Source: MA-ANB-1 sp040878225
GTDB taxonomy: Bacteria > Actinomycetota > Acidimicrobiia > Spongiisociales > ZC4RG35
DNA: 37,672 nt
Direction of reading: 5' to 3'
Assembly (NCBI GenBank): GCA_040878225.1
Contig: JBBDMR010000018.1
Span: 1-37,672 of the forward strand
In this document: one piece after another, positions 21,658 through 30,313 of the stretch
Position numbering within the stretch: position 1 is the first letter of the stretch
Layout: every line of letters begins with the position of its first letter
Notes under the pieces: generated by a model
Seen by the model: the letters and a program-made list of their open reading frames with translations, nothing else
Database searches by the model: none
Told to the model about the DNA's origin: nothing
Made by a program: the position numbers and the translations under genes

Positions 21658-22620
21658 TCACTCGACCCCCGGAACCGTGTCGACCATGGAATTCGCCACG
21701 AGGAGGCTGATTCTCTCGACAGCTTCGATGCCGGCAGGGTGGTTGGGCCACCCGTAGGTGAGTATCGCCACCAAATAGCCTTCGTCTTCACCTGGCGGGT
21801 CGACCCAGCCAACAGAGTTGATGATCCGGCCGGCAAACCCGTTCTTCTGGGCAACGGTCCACGAGCCAGGCACTCCGGCGGTCACGCCCCAGGTCTGGTC
21901 GGGCACCACCGAGGTCATGAGACCGAATGCCACATCTCGGGAGCCCTCGTCGAGCAACCCTCCGTGCCCGAGCAGCACCTGGCGGAGCAGGCCCACCTGA
22001 TCCGAGGCGGAAGTCTTCGTTGCACCCCAAGCGCTGCCGCCGTCGGCTGTGATCGAAGTCTGCAACAGGCCGAAGATCTCGCCGGTTTCCCGGAACCATG
22101 GCGAGGCACCGAACGACTGCCACAGGGAGCGAACCGGCCAGTTTGCCGACTCGGTGATCATCGGCACCAATCGTGACATCTCTGATTCGGTGACATCCCT
22201 GCCTCGGTTCTGTGCCTCGAGAAGGGTCCCGGCCATGACCATCACCTTGAATACAGAAGCTATGTTCAGACGGTTCCCGGGATTGAGCGAGTACTCGCAG
22301 CCGGTGCGGATGTCGAAGACATGGGCAGTCAGGTCGCGCCCCGGATAGCGGTGGGCGAGGTCGGCGTCACCACTGCCTGCGAACGGGTCCGGGCGGCACG
22401 CACCGCGTGCTTCCCCCGGGTATGCCTCCGGCCCTGTGGTCGTTGTCGTAGTGATCGTGGTCGTTGTGGGGGCGGAGGTTGTGGAAGTGGAGGCGGGTGC
22501 AGCTGCAGTGGTGGTGACCACGGGTCCAGCTGCTGTCGGCGTCGGCCCGGATGTAGAAGCCGGCTGCGGCGTCGTACAGCCCACCATGAGCCACGCGACC
22601 AGGAGCAATCCCGACCTCAT
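21658..22620 (-). CDS. Class A beta-lactamase-fold serine hydrolase, lipoprotein
   Basis: Exported serine hydrolase of 320 aa. The signal MRSGLLLVAWLMVGC ends in a lipobox-like MVGC (Cys15), followed by a 50-residue linker of Thr, Pro, Ser and Ala. The penicillin-recognising fold then shows S122-V-F-K125 (nucleophile and Lys) and S158-A-N160. The third motif reads K259-N-G where KTG is usual. I see no E-x-x-L-N element, so the deacylating Glu166 of true class A enzymes seems absent. It may be a peptidase or penicillin-binding hydrolase rather than an antibiotic-degrading enzyme. The gene follows the ABC exporter genes by 26 bases without its own ribosome binding site, so it is probably cotranscribed. 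Confidence 0.8.
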   Translation of the reverse strand: MRSGLLLVAWLMVGCTTPQPASTSGPTPTAAGPVVTTTAAAPASTSTTSAPTTTTITTTTTTGPEAYPGEARGACRPDPFAGSGDADLAHRYPGRDLTAHVFDIRTGCEYSLNPGNRLNIASVFKVMVMAGTLLEAQNRGRDVTESEMSRLVPMITESANWPVRSLWQSFGASPWFRETGEIFGLLQTSITADGGSAWGATKTSASDQVGLLRQVLLGHGGLLDEGSRDVAFGLMTSVVPDQTWGVTAGVPGSWTVAQKNGFAGRIINSVGWVDPPGEDEGYLVAILTYGWPNHPAGIEAVERISLLVANSMVDTVPGVE

Positions 22621-22646
22621 CGGTCAGCGGGTGCCAGAGCCAATGA

Positions 22647-24464
22647 TCAGGTCGTCCCGCGCTGCCAGGAGGCGAAGAGCCTCCCATAGACCCCGCCCTC
22701 GGCAACGAGTTCGGCATGTGTCCCGTCCTGGACAATGCGGCCTTCATCGAAGACGAGGATCCGGTCGGACTTCTCCGCTGTCGAAATTCTGTGGGCGATG
22801 GTGACCACGGTCCTGCCCGAAGTGAGCTCATTCAGTGTCCTGCTGATCCTCACCTCTGTGGCCGGATCGACCGCCGAGGTTGCTTCGTCGAGCACGAGAA
22901 GATCGGGGTCGGCGATGGAGGCCCGCACCAGGGTGACCAGCTGGCGCTCTCCGACGGAGAGGGCACTTCCCCTTTCCCCGACCTGGGTGTCGAGACCTTC
23001 GGCCAGCTCATCGAGCCAATCGCGCAGACCGAGGCGGTCGAATGTGGCAAGCAGCTCCGATTCGGTCGCACCGGGACGGCCCATGCGGACATTGTCAGCG
23101 ATGGTACCGCGGAAGAGAGCCCCCTCTTGGGGAACCATCACCACGCGGTCCCGCAGTGATGCGAAGCGCACATTGCGGAGGTCGTTGCCGGCAATGCTCA
23201 CCGAACCTTCAGTCGGGTCCATGAGCCGGGTCAGGAGCTTGGCGAAAGTCGTCTTGCCCGACCCGGTCTCTCCGACGATGGCGACGCTCTGCTCTGGCTC
23301 GATCGTGACGCTCGTCTCATGCAACGCCGGTTCGGCCAGTGCCTGTGATGCGGATTGGCCGGGGCGAGGATACCGGAAAACAACCCTGTCGAACCTGGCT
23401 CCGATCGGCTGATGGGGAAGCTCGACCCCATCGGGGCCCGGGTCAGCCACATCAGGGGCGATGTCGAGGATGTCGAGCACGCGCCGCCAGCCGGCCACTG
23501 CGGTCTGAGCCTCGTTCACCGCTTCACCGAGCATCTGAACCGGCTGGACGAATAGCTGAACGAGGAACAGGAAGGCGACGACGGTGCCGATTGTTGTCGT
23601 ACCGTTGACCGCCAGGATCGTCCCGGCGACAACCACCGCAGCGACCACCACCGCTGAGGATGCTTCAGCGGCGCCGGAGAAGGCCGCAGACAGTCCGCCG
23701 GCACGGACTGCGGAAGACCGATGTGCTTCGATGGCTTCTTCGAGTTGGACGCGGGTTCGCTCTTCGACTCCGTAGGCACGGATCACTGGGGCCCCGACGA
23801 CGGTTTCGGCCAGGAGCGCCAGCATTCTCCCTACCTTTTCCCGGACTGTGAGGTATGCGATCTCGAGCCGGCTCTGGAACCACTTGATCATGAGGGCGAT
23901 GAACGGCACCAGGACCAGCACAACCAGTCCGAGCTGTACCGACAGGATCAGCATGACAACAAGAGCGAGGAATGCCTGGCCGCCGTTCGTGAGCAGCATG
24001 AGCCCGCCCCATTGCATGAAGCGGCTTATCTGGTCGACGTCCGAGGTCACCCTGGAGACGAGGACACCACGCTGCTCGGAGGCCTGGTGCAGCATGGAGA
24101 GATCGTGGATATGGCGGAACGCTCGGATCCTGAGCCCGGAAAGGGCAGTTTCGGAGACTTTCGCGAGGCGAAGGTGCATCCAGCCGGTGAAGCCGGCAGT
24201 GACGAGGACGGCGACGAGAGCAATGACCGTCATCTGGATGACGAACGTCATGTCGACACGCTCCCCGCTGAACCCCCCGTCGATTATCTGTTGGATGACA
24301 ACCGGCACAATCACCCGTCCGGCGGTAGCCACCAGGGCGATGGCGATTGTCCCGGGTAGCCCCTTGCGCAGCTCGGGTGACAGGCTGAGACCACGCCTGA
24401 TCGTGCGCATCGCTCCATGTGAGCGCCGTGCTGCAACCTCGTCCTGAACTGCCGTTGTGGTCAT
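22647..24464 (-). CDS. Heterodimeric ABC exporter, subunit with intact catalytic residues
   Basis: Half-size ABC exporter of 605 aa: an N-terminal six-helix membrane domain (about 30-330) and a C-terminal ATPase. The ATPase has Walker A GETGSGKT near residue 397, Walker B LLVLDEATSAVD near 525 with the catalytic Glu, and the H-loop IAHRIST. The signature is LSVGE instead of LSGGQ. The preceding gene encodes the partner with the complementary pattern: LSGGQ intact, Glu and H-loop degenerate. So one composite site is active and the other degenerate, as known for heterodimeric exporters such as TM287/288 and BmrCD. It overlaps the partner by ATGA. The substrate is unknown; drugs, lipids and peptides are typical of the family. 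Confidence 0.93.
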   Translation of the reverse strand: MTTTAVQDEVAARRSHGAMRTIRRGLSLSPELRKGLPGTIAIALVATAGRVIVPVVIQQIIDGGFSGERVDMTFVIQMTVIALVAVLVTAGFTGWMHLRLAKVSETALSGLRIRAFRHIHDLSMLHQASEQRGVLVSRVTSDVDQISRFMQWGGLMLLTNGGQAFLALVVMLILSVQLGLVVLVLVPFIALMIKWFQSRLEIAYLTVREKVGRMLALLAETVVGAPVIRAYGVEERTRVQLEEAIEAHRSSAVRAGGLSAAFSGAAEASSAVVVAAVVVAGTILAVNGTTTIGTVVAFLFLVQLFVQPVQMLGEAVNEAQTAVAGWRRVLDILDIAPDVADPGPDGVELPHQPIGARFDRVVFRYPRPGQSASQALAEPALHETSVTIEPEQSVAIVGETGSGKTTFAKLLTRLMDPTEGSVSIAGNDLRNVRFASLRDRVVMVPQEGALFRGTIADNVRMGRPGATESELLATFDRLGLRDWLDELAEGLDTQVGERGSALSVGERQLVTLVRASIADPDLLVLDEATSAVDPATEVRISRTLNELTSGRTVVTIAHRISTAEKSDRILVFDEGRIVQDGTHAELVAEGGVYGRLFASWQRGTT

Positions 24465-26302
24465 GCCGGCTCCTCGAGCTGGCCGTAAGCATCGATCAGG
24501 CTGCGGTAGCCGGCGACTGTTCCGTACAACTGCTCGTGGGTTCCCCGGTCGACCACACGGCCCTCTTCGATGTAGATGACCTCGTCAGCCATCACGATCG
24601 AGGACCGCCGGTAGGCGACGATCACAACCGTGGTGTCGAGCTGGGAGAGGCCGGCGAGAATCTCGCCTTCCACGGCAGGGTCGATGGCGGATGTGGCGTC
24701 GTCGAGAACGAGCAGCCTTGGCTTACGGACGAGGGCGCGGGCAAGAGCGATTCGCTGGCGCTGCCCTCCGGAGAGCGAGGCCCCCCGCTCACCGACGACG
24801 GAGGAATACTCGTCGTCGAGCTCGAGGATGAAATCGTGGGCACGGGCGAGCCTGGCGGCCGCAAATACCTCTTCGGGTGAGAACGGCTCACCGAGAGTGA
24901 TGTTCTCGTAAACTGACTCGTTGAAGAGAAACGTCTCCTGAAAAACAATGCTCACCGAACCGGCGAGAGCCCCGCGCTCGATGTCAACGAGGCCGTGGCC
25001 GTCGAGGGACACCACTCCGCGGTCCGGGTCGAAAAGGCGCACCAGGAGGTGGGCAATCGTCGACTTGCCGGACCCGGTCGGGCCGACGAGGGCGACAGTC
25101 TTGCCGGCACGGACATTCAGAGTGATCTCGTCGACCCCCCGCTTGTCGCTGTCGGCGGAGTCCACCGCAACCGCTTCTCCTGACGAGAGGTCATGGTGAG
25201 CGGTGTCCGGGTACATGTAGCCGACACCGCTGGCCCGGGTCGATGCTCCGCCATCTTTGTGCGGGGAAGTGAGTCCGTATTCGACCTCGCCCCTCTCGGC
25301 GAGGACATTCTCAACCCGGTCGAGGCCAACCACGGCGCGCGGCAGTTCGCCGAGCAGCCACCCGAACACCCTCATCGGCAGAGCGACCAATCGGAAGAGG
25401 TAGGCGAAGGTCACGAGGTCACCCGGAGTGAGGATGCCTTGGTCTACCCGCATCGCCCCCACGGCGAGCACGGCAAGGATGGCGATATTGGGGAGTGCCT
25501 CGATCACCGGGTCAAAAACGGCACGGAGCCGTCCGACCTCGACCATTCGGTCACGTAGAGCGTCGGATCGCTCGCCGAATCTTCCTACTTCGGCATCCTC
25601 TCGCCCCAGTGTCTTCACGACGAGAGCTGCGTCGAAAGACTCATGGGCGATATCGGCCACTTCGGCTCTGATCCTCTGGGCTTTTGCGGCAACCGACCTC
25701 ATCCGGCGCTGGTAGGCGTAGTTCGCCGCCATGAGGGCCGGCCCGACCATGAACCCGATGAGGGCGAGGAATGGGTCGGTGAGTACCAGGAGCACTGCGG
25801 TCATGATCAACATGAGCACGACACCGAACGCCATCGGCAGGGGAGCGGCGATGAAGGATGCGGCTTCCACGTCTTCGTTGGCATTGGCCAGGAGTTGGCC
25901 GGTGGAGTGTTTTCTGTGCCACTCGATGGGAAGTTGGAGGTAGCGGTCAGTGACGTCGACACGGTCGCGGTACTGGAGCCTGAACTGGGCGTGATACGCG
26001 CCGAGCCGCCGCAACGTTATCCCCATCCCGCGGAGAATCGCGATTCCGAGCACGGCCCCCGCCGCCGCGGCAAGGGACGCCAACGCAACTTCGCCCTTGT
26101 CGATTGCCGGCAGCAGGATGTCGTCGGTTATCCATCCGAGCACGTAGGACGAGAGGATTGTCATCACCGCGTAGATCACGGTCCCGACCCCGCCGATCAG
26201 AAACTCTTTTGGAGCGCGCCTGAGCTGGCGGCGGATGAGATAGGAACCCTCGCCCAGCCTCTTGACCGAAACCGGCGAATCCAGGGGTTCAGAGACTGAC
26301 AT
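24461..26302 (-). CDS. Heterodimeric ABC exporter, subunit with degenerate ATP site
   Basis: Half-size ABC exporter of 613 aa, with membrane helices at about 35-340 and an ATPase domain after them. Walker A GPTGSGKST (near 407) and the signature LSGGQRQRIALARAL (near 508) are canonical. Walker B is LLVLDDATSAID, with Asp replacing the catalytic Glu, and the H-loop reads VAYRRSS with Tyr replacing His. A 40-residue insertion (about 355-395) precedes Walker A. It has its own promoter, with TTGGTC and TAGCCT at a 17-base spacing upstream. First gene of the three-gene unit exporter-exporter-hydrolase. Confidence 0.93.
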   Translation of the reverse strand: MSVSEPLDSPVSVKRLGEGSYLIRRQLRRAPKEFLIGGVGTVIYAVMTILSSYVLGWITDDILLPAIDKGEVALASLAAAAGAVLGIAILRGMGITLRRLGAYHAQFRLQYRDRVDVTDRYLQLPIEWHRKHSTGQLLANANEDVEAASFIAAPLPMAFGVVLMLIMTAVLLVLTDPFLALIGFMVGPALMAANYAYQRRMRSVAAKAQRIRAEVADIAHESFDAALVVKTLGREDAEVGRFGERSDALRDRMVEVGRLRAVFDPVIEALPNIAILAVLAVGAMRVDQGILTPGDLVTFAYLFRLVALPMRVFGWLLGELPRAVVGLDRVENVLAERGEVEYGLTSPHKDGGASTRASGVGYMYPDTAHHDLSSGEAVAVDSADSDKRGVDEITLNVRAGKTVALVGPTGSGKSTIAHLLVRLFDPDRGVVSLDGHGLVDIERGALAGSVSIVFQETFLFNESVYENITLGEPFSPEEVFAAARLARAHDFILELDDEYSSVVGERGASLSGGQRQRIALARALVRKPRLLVLDDATSAIDPAVEGEILAGLSQLDTTVVIVAYRRSSIVMADEVIYIEEGRVVDRGTHEQLYGTVAGYRSLIDAYGQLEEPA

Positions 26303-26311
26303 CGACCGCTA

Positions 26312-26340
26312 AGGCTACGCGTTCGGGGGAGCAAGACCAA
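26312..26340 (-). promoter_or_regulatory. Promoter of the ABC exporter unit
   Basis: On the minus strand TTGGTC (26335-26340) and TAGCCT (26312-26317) are separated by 17 bases. The ATG at 26302 begins 9 bases after the -10 box, so the transcript would have a leader of only about two bases. There is no ribosome binding site. Confidence 0.6.
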
Positions 26341-26370
26341 TCCGGATAGATACCTCCGGAGGGCGATAGT

Positions 26371-27375
26371 TCAGCCGTTGATGGCGGGGATGATCGACTC
26401 TCCGTAGATCTCCAGTGTGCGGTCTCTGTCATCGTGCATGAGATAGATCCCGAACTGATCGACCCCGAGGCTCTCGAGCAACTCCAGTTTCTCGATGTGC
26501 TGGCTGACCGTGCCGACGACACAAAACCGGTCAACTATCTCATCGGGAACGAACTCCGTCGATCTGTTTCCCGACTTTCCGTGGTGGGAGTAGTCATATC
26601 CTTCCCGCGCTTTGATGTAGTCGGTGAGTGCCTGAGGGACTGCGGCCGAGTCGGCCCCGTAGCGATTGACCAGGTCGTGAACGTGGTTGCCCACCATGCC
26701 GCCGAACCATCTGAGCTGATCACGCTGATGGCCGATGTCGTCGCCGACATAGGCAGGGGCCACGACGCAGATGTTGACGCTGGCCGCGTCCCGGCCCGAT
26801 TCCTCGGCCGCCTGGCGGACCGCCTTTACGGTCCATTCCAGGATCTGGGGGTCGGCTAGCTGGAGAATGAAACCGTCGGCATGTTCCCCGACGGTGGCCA
26901 ACGCCTTCGGCCCATATCCCGCCATCCATATCGGGAGGTCCCAGCCCTGTTCGATCCAGGGGATCTTCAGGTCTGTGCCTTCGTAGCTGACCTCTTCGCC
27001 TGCGACGAGCGCTTTGATGATCCGGGATGCCTCCACCATCTCGACAAGGGTCTTCGGGCTCTTGCCGATGTAGCGCAAAGCGGAGTCTCCCCGACCGATC
27101 CCGCAGATCGTGCGGCCCTCGAACATGTCGTTCAGAGTGGCGAACAGCGAGGCGAGCACCGTCGCGTCACGAGTCCCCGGGTTGGTCACCATCGGCCCGA
27201 CCACCATTCTCTCCGTCGCGGCGAGCATCTGTGCATAGATCACGAATGGCTCCTGCCACAGAACATGGGAGTCGAAAGTCCACCCGTGGCTGAAGCCGAG
27301 TTCTTCGGCCTTTACAGCAAGACGCACCACTTCGCTTGCAGGCGGATCGGTTTGCAGGACCACCCCGAAGTCCAC
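26371..27375 (-). CDS. Luciferase-like (LLM) F420-dependent oxidoreductase next to dihydropyrimidinase
   Basis: TIM-barrel oxidoreductase of 334 aa in the luciferase-like monooxygenase superfamily, the group that includes F420-dependent methylene-H4MPT reductase. It starts MDFGVVLQTDPPASEVVRLA and has the family segments GFSHGWTFDSHVLW, GPMVTNPGTRDATVLASLFATL, TICGIGRGDSA and LPIWMAGYGPKAL. I recall a described subfamily (CPS_4043 type, TIGR03842) often encoded beside dihydropyrimidinase; this gene matches in context and, as far as I can judge, in sequence. GTG 27375 lies 3 bases after the mmsA stop, so it is the last gene of the pyrimidine operon. A redox step on a pyrimidine or dihydropyrimidine is an inference. 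FMN instead of F420 cannot be excluded. Confidence 0.8.
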   Translation of the reverse strand: MDFGVVLQTDPPASEVVRLAVKAEELGFSHGWTFDSHVLWQEPFVIYAQMLAATERMVVGPMVTNPGTRDATVLASLFATLNDMFEGRTICGIGRGDSALRYIGKSPKTLVEMVEASRIIKALVAGEEVSYEGTDLKIPWIEQGWDLPIWMAGYGPKALATVGEHADGFILQLADPQILEWTVKAVRQAAEESGRDAASVNICVVAPAYVGDDIGHQRDQLRWFGGMVGNHVHDLVNRYGADSAAVPQALTDYIKAREGYDYSHHGKSGNRSTEFVPDEIVDRFCVVGTVSQHIEKLELLESLGVDQFGIYLMHDDRDRTLEIYGESIIPAING

Positions 27376-27378
27376 GGG

Positions 27379-28875
27379 CTACTGCCCGTGCTGGGGGAAG
27401 CCGAGGTCAACCCCGCGATGGATCGGGTCAGGCCAACGACTGATGATCACCTTCTGCTTGGTGTAGAAGTGCACGCCCTCAGGCCCGTAGATCGCGTGTG
27501 ATCCGAAGATCGAGCTCTTCCACCCGCCGAAGCTGTAGAAGGCGAGGGGGACCGGGATCGGGACATTTATGCCCACCATTCCCACCTGGATCTCGCTCTG
27601 GAACTTCCGGGCGGTTCCCCCGTCATTGGTGAAGACGGCCGTTCCGTTTCCATAGGGGTTGTCATTGATCATCTTCATCGCGTCTTCATAGTGCTCGGTT
27701 CGGACCACAGACAGAACGGGGCCGAAGATCTCGTCGGTGTAGATGCTCATCTCGGTGCTGACGTTGTCGAAGAGGGTTGGGCCGATGAAGAAGCCCCCTT
27801 CGTGTCCGGGCACCGTCAACGAGCGCCCGTCCTCGAGCAGCGACGCGCCGGCGCTCTCGCCTGCGTCGACATACCCGGCAACTTTGTCCCGGTGCTCTGC
27901 CGTCACCAGCGGCCCCATCTCGACTCCATCGTCGAACGATGGCCCGACTTTGAGCGCGGCGATTCGCTCGCGGATCTTGGGGATGAGACGGTCTGCTGCA
28001 TCGCCGACGGTGGTCACCACCGAAATCGCCATGCATCGCTCGCCGGCCGAGCCGTAGGCTGCGGATACCGCACTGTCGGCAGCGAGGTCCATGTCTGCAT
28101 CGGGCAGTACCACCATGTGGTTCTTGGCGCCGCCCAGGGCCTGCACCCTCTTGCCGCTGGCGGTCCCGGTCTCGTAGATGTACCGGGCGATCGGGGTCGA
28201 GCCGACGAAGGACACCGCGGCGATGTCGTCGTGGCCGAGGATGGCATCAACAGCCACCTTGTCGCCGTGCACGACGTTGAAAACGCCATCGGGAAGCCCC
28301 GCCTCTTTCAGCCACTCGGCTGCCAGGAGAGACGTCGATGGATCCTTCTCCGACGGTTTGAGGATGAAGGTGTTCCCGCACGCGATTGCAATCGGGTACA
28401 TCCACATCGGGACCATCGCCGGGAAGTTGAAAGGAGTTATCCCCGCCACCACCCCGAGTGGCTGGCGAATTGTGTAGGTGTCGACGCCGGTCGAGACCTG
28501 CTCGGAGTAATCGCCTTTGAGCAGGTGGGCGATATTGCACGCGAACTCGATCACCTCGAGGCCGCGCTGCACCTCTCCCCGGGCGTCGTCCAGCGTCTTC
28601 CCATGCTCCTCGCTGAGCAGGGTTGCCATCTCGTCTTTGCGGGCAACGACCATTTCCCGGTAGGCGAACATGATGTTCTGGCGTCCTGTCAGCGACGAAT
28701 CCCGCCATGTCTCGAAAGCGTTCTTGGCGGTGCGCACCGCCAAATCGACGGTATCGGGAGTGGCCATGGCCACCTCGGCACGCTGTTGCCCGGTGGTGGG
28801 GTCGTACACCGCACCGGTGCGTTCCGGTGCTTCGGAGACGGTCTCTCCGTTGATCCAATGACTGATGATTCTCAT
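27379..28875 (-). CDS. mmsA: CoA-acylating (methyl)malonate-semialdehyde dehydrogenase
   Basis: Oxidises malonate semialdehyde to acetyl-CoA and CO2, or methylmalonate semialdehyde to propionyl-CoA and CO2, using NAD and CoA. The 498-aa aldehyde dehydrogenase has the MmsA-type ITPFNFPAMVPMWMYP with Asn150, the NAD-binding FVGSTPIARYIY, and the nucleophile Cys281 in GSAGERCMAIS. The C-terminal AFYSFGGWKSSIFG region is also typical. Conserved IRQPLGVV and EHGKTL add support. It begins 15 bases after the dihydropyrimidinase gene. In this operon it would consume the semialdehyde made by the aminotransferase and so end uracil or thymine breakdown in central metabolism. Confidence 0.94.
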   Translation of the reverse strand: MRIISHWINGETVSEAPERTGAVYDPTTGQQRAEVAMATPDTVDLAVRTAKNAFETWRDSSLTGRQNIMFAYREMVVARKDEMATLLSEEHGKTLDDARGEVQRGLEVIEFACNIAHLLKGDYSEQVSTGVDTYTIRQPLGVVAGITPFNFPAMVPMWMYPIAIACGNTFILKPSEKDPSTSLLAAEWLKEAGLPDGVFNVVHGDKVAVDAILGHDDIAAVSFVGSTPIARYIYETGTASGKRVQALGGAKNHMVVLPDADMDLAADSAVSAAYGSAGERCMAISVVTTVGDAADRLIPKIRERIAALKVGPSFDDGVEMGPLVTAEHRDKVAGYVDAGESAGASLLEDGRSLTVPGHEGGFFIGPTLFDNVSTEMSIYTDEIFGPVLSVVRTEHYEDAMKMINDNPYGNGTAVFTNDGGTARKFQSEIQVGMVGINVPIPVPLAFYSFGGWKSSIFGSHAIYGPEGVHFYTKQKVIISRWPDPIHRGVDLGFPQHGQ

Positions 28876-28890
28876 AATCCTCCCAGGCTC

Positions 28891-30303
28891 CTATATCAGG
28901 TACTGGTTTGTTCCACGGCGGAGGTACTGCCCGTCACCAGGGCTTCCCAGGTATTCGTCCCCCGCGATGACGGTCTTGCCCCGGGAGAGGACGATATCGA
29001 CTTTTCCGGCGAGTTCGTAACCCTCGTAGGCGGAGTAATCGACGTTCATGTGGTGGGTCTCGGCCGAGATGACCGTTTTCGCCTTCGGATCGAAGACGAC
29101 GATATCGGCGTCCGATCCCACTGCGATTGTCCCCTTCTCCGGGTACATACCGAACATCCGGGCCGGCGTGGTGGCCACGATCTCGACGAAGCGGTTCAGC
29201 GATATCCGTCCTTCGGCGACACCACCGTTGTAGATGAGCCCGAAGCGGTTCTCCACTCCCGGCATCCCATTGGGGATCTTCGAGAAGTCGTCGGCACCGA
29301 GTTGTTTCTGGGTGCCGAACTGCGGGTGTTCGCCCATGCAGAACGGGCAGTGGTCGGTGGACACCACCTGGAGGTCGTTGGTCCGCAGGCCCTGCCACAA
29401 CCGTTCCTGGTGACCGTCGGCGATATCACGCAGAGGCGGGGAGGCCACATACTTCGCCCCTTCGAACCCGTTGCCCATGTCGTCGAGGGAGAGGAACAAG
29501 TACTGCGGACAGGTCTCGGCGAACACGTTGCGCCCTTCATCTCGCGCCTGGATGACAGCGTCGAGGGCTTCTTTGGCAGAGAGATGGACGATGTAGAGGG
29601 GGACTCCGGTGAGTTCGGCCAGCTTGATCGCCCGATGAGCGGCTTCACCCTCGAGGATCGACTTGCGCACGATCCCGTGATAGATCGGGTCGGTTTCTCC
29701 CCTCTGCAACGCCTGCTCGACGAGGACATCGATTGCTATCCCGTTCTCGGCGTGCATGCAGATGGTGGCCCCGATCTCCGCTCCCTTCTGCATGGCGCGG
29801 AGGATCTCACCGTCGTCGGAATAGAAGACCCCGGGGTAGGCCATGAACATCTTGAAACTGCTCACACCTTCGTCCATGAGCATCTGCATCTCTTTGAGGG
29901 TCTGCTCGTTGATGTCACCCGTGATCATGTGGAAGCCGTAGTCGATGGCGCAGTTGCCTTCTGCCTTGCGCATCCAGGCTTCGAACCCATCCATCGCAGA
30001 CTCACCCTTCGTCTGCACTGCGAAGTCGACGATGGTCGTGGTGCCTCCCCACGCCGCAGCACGGGTTCCGGTCTCGAAGGTGTCGGCAGCGAAGGTTCCG
30101 CCGAACGGGAGCTCCATATGGGTGTGGACATCGATACCACCGGGCATCACGTACTTGCCGCTGGCGTCGATGGTCTCGTCCGGCTCGACTGTGTGGTCGC
30201 GACCGAGCAGGGCGACAACCTTGCCCCCATCGATGAGGACGTCAGCCTCCATCTTCTCGGTGGCGGTGACAACTGTCCCACCCTTGATCAATGTGGTTCC
30301 CAT
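28891..30303 (-). CDS. hydA: Dihydropyrimidinase / hydantoinase
   Basis: Binuclear-metal amidohydrolase that opens 5,6-dihydrouracil or dihydrothymine to the N-carbamoyl-beta-amino acid. The 470-aa protein has all metal ligands: H60 and H62 in GGIDVHTHMELPFGG, the lysine to be carboxylated K151 in SSFKMFMAYPG, H184 in ICMHAENG, H240 in LYIVHLS and D317 in STDHCPF. Length is standard. ATG 30303 has AGGAG at 30310-30314, overlapping the stop of the aminotransferase gene. Because the hydrolase of the carbamoyl product is encoded in the same unit, a true dihydropyrimidinase is favoured over a hydantoinase of other specificity. Confidence 0.93.
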   Translation of the reverse strand: MGTTLIKGGTVVTATEKMEADVLIDGGKVVALLGRDHTVEPDETIDASGKYVMPGGIDVHTHMELPFGGTFAADTFETGTRAAAWGGTTTIVDFAVQTKGESAMDGFEAWMRKAEGNCAIDYGFHMITGDINEQTLKEMQMLMDEGVSSFKMFMAYPGVFYSDDGEILRAMQKGAEIGATICMHAENGIAIDVLVEQALQRGETDPIYHGIVRKSILEGEAAHRAIKLAELTGVPLYIVHLSAKEALDAVIQARDEGRNVFAETCPQYLFLSLDDMGNGFEGAKYVASPPLRDIADGHQERLWQGLRTNDLQVVSTDHCPFCMGEHPQFGTQKQLGADDFSKIPNGMPGVENRFGLIYNGGVAEGRISLNRFVEIVATTPARMFGMYPEKGTIAVGSDADIVVFDPKAKTVISAETHHMNVDYSAYEGYELAGKVDIVLSRGKTVIAGDEYLGSPGDGQYLRRGTNQYLI

Positions 30304-30313
30304 GGTCGCGCTC

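Noticed and set aside
22435..22520. A repetitive tract resembling a simple-sequence repeat
   Set aside because: It encodes the Thr/Ser/Ala linker of the beta-lactamase-fold lipoprotein on the minus strand, and the repetition follows from Thr and Val-like codons.
26353..26362. The perfect palindrome CCTCCGGAGG after the LLM gene as a terminator
   Set aside because: It has no loop and no T-run, so it cannot form a stable terminator hairpin. It may be chance or a protein site.
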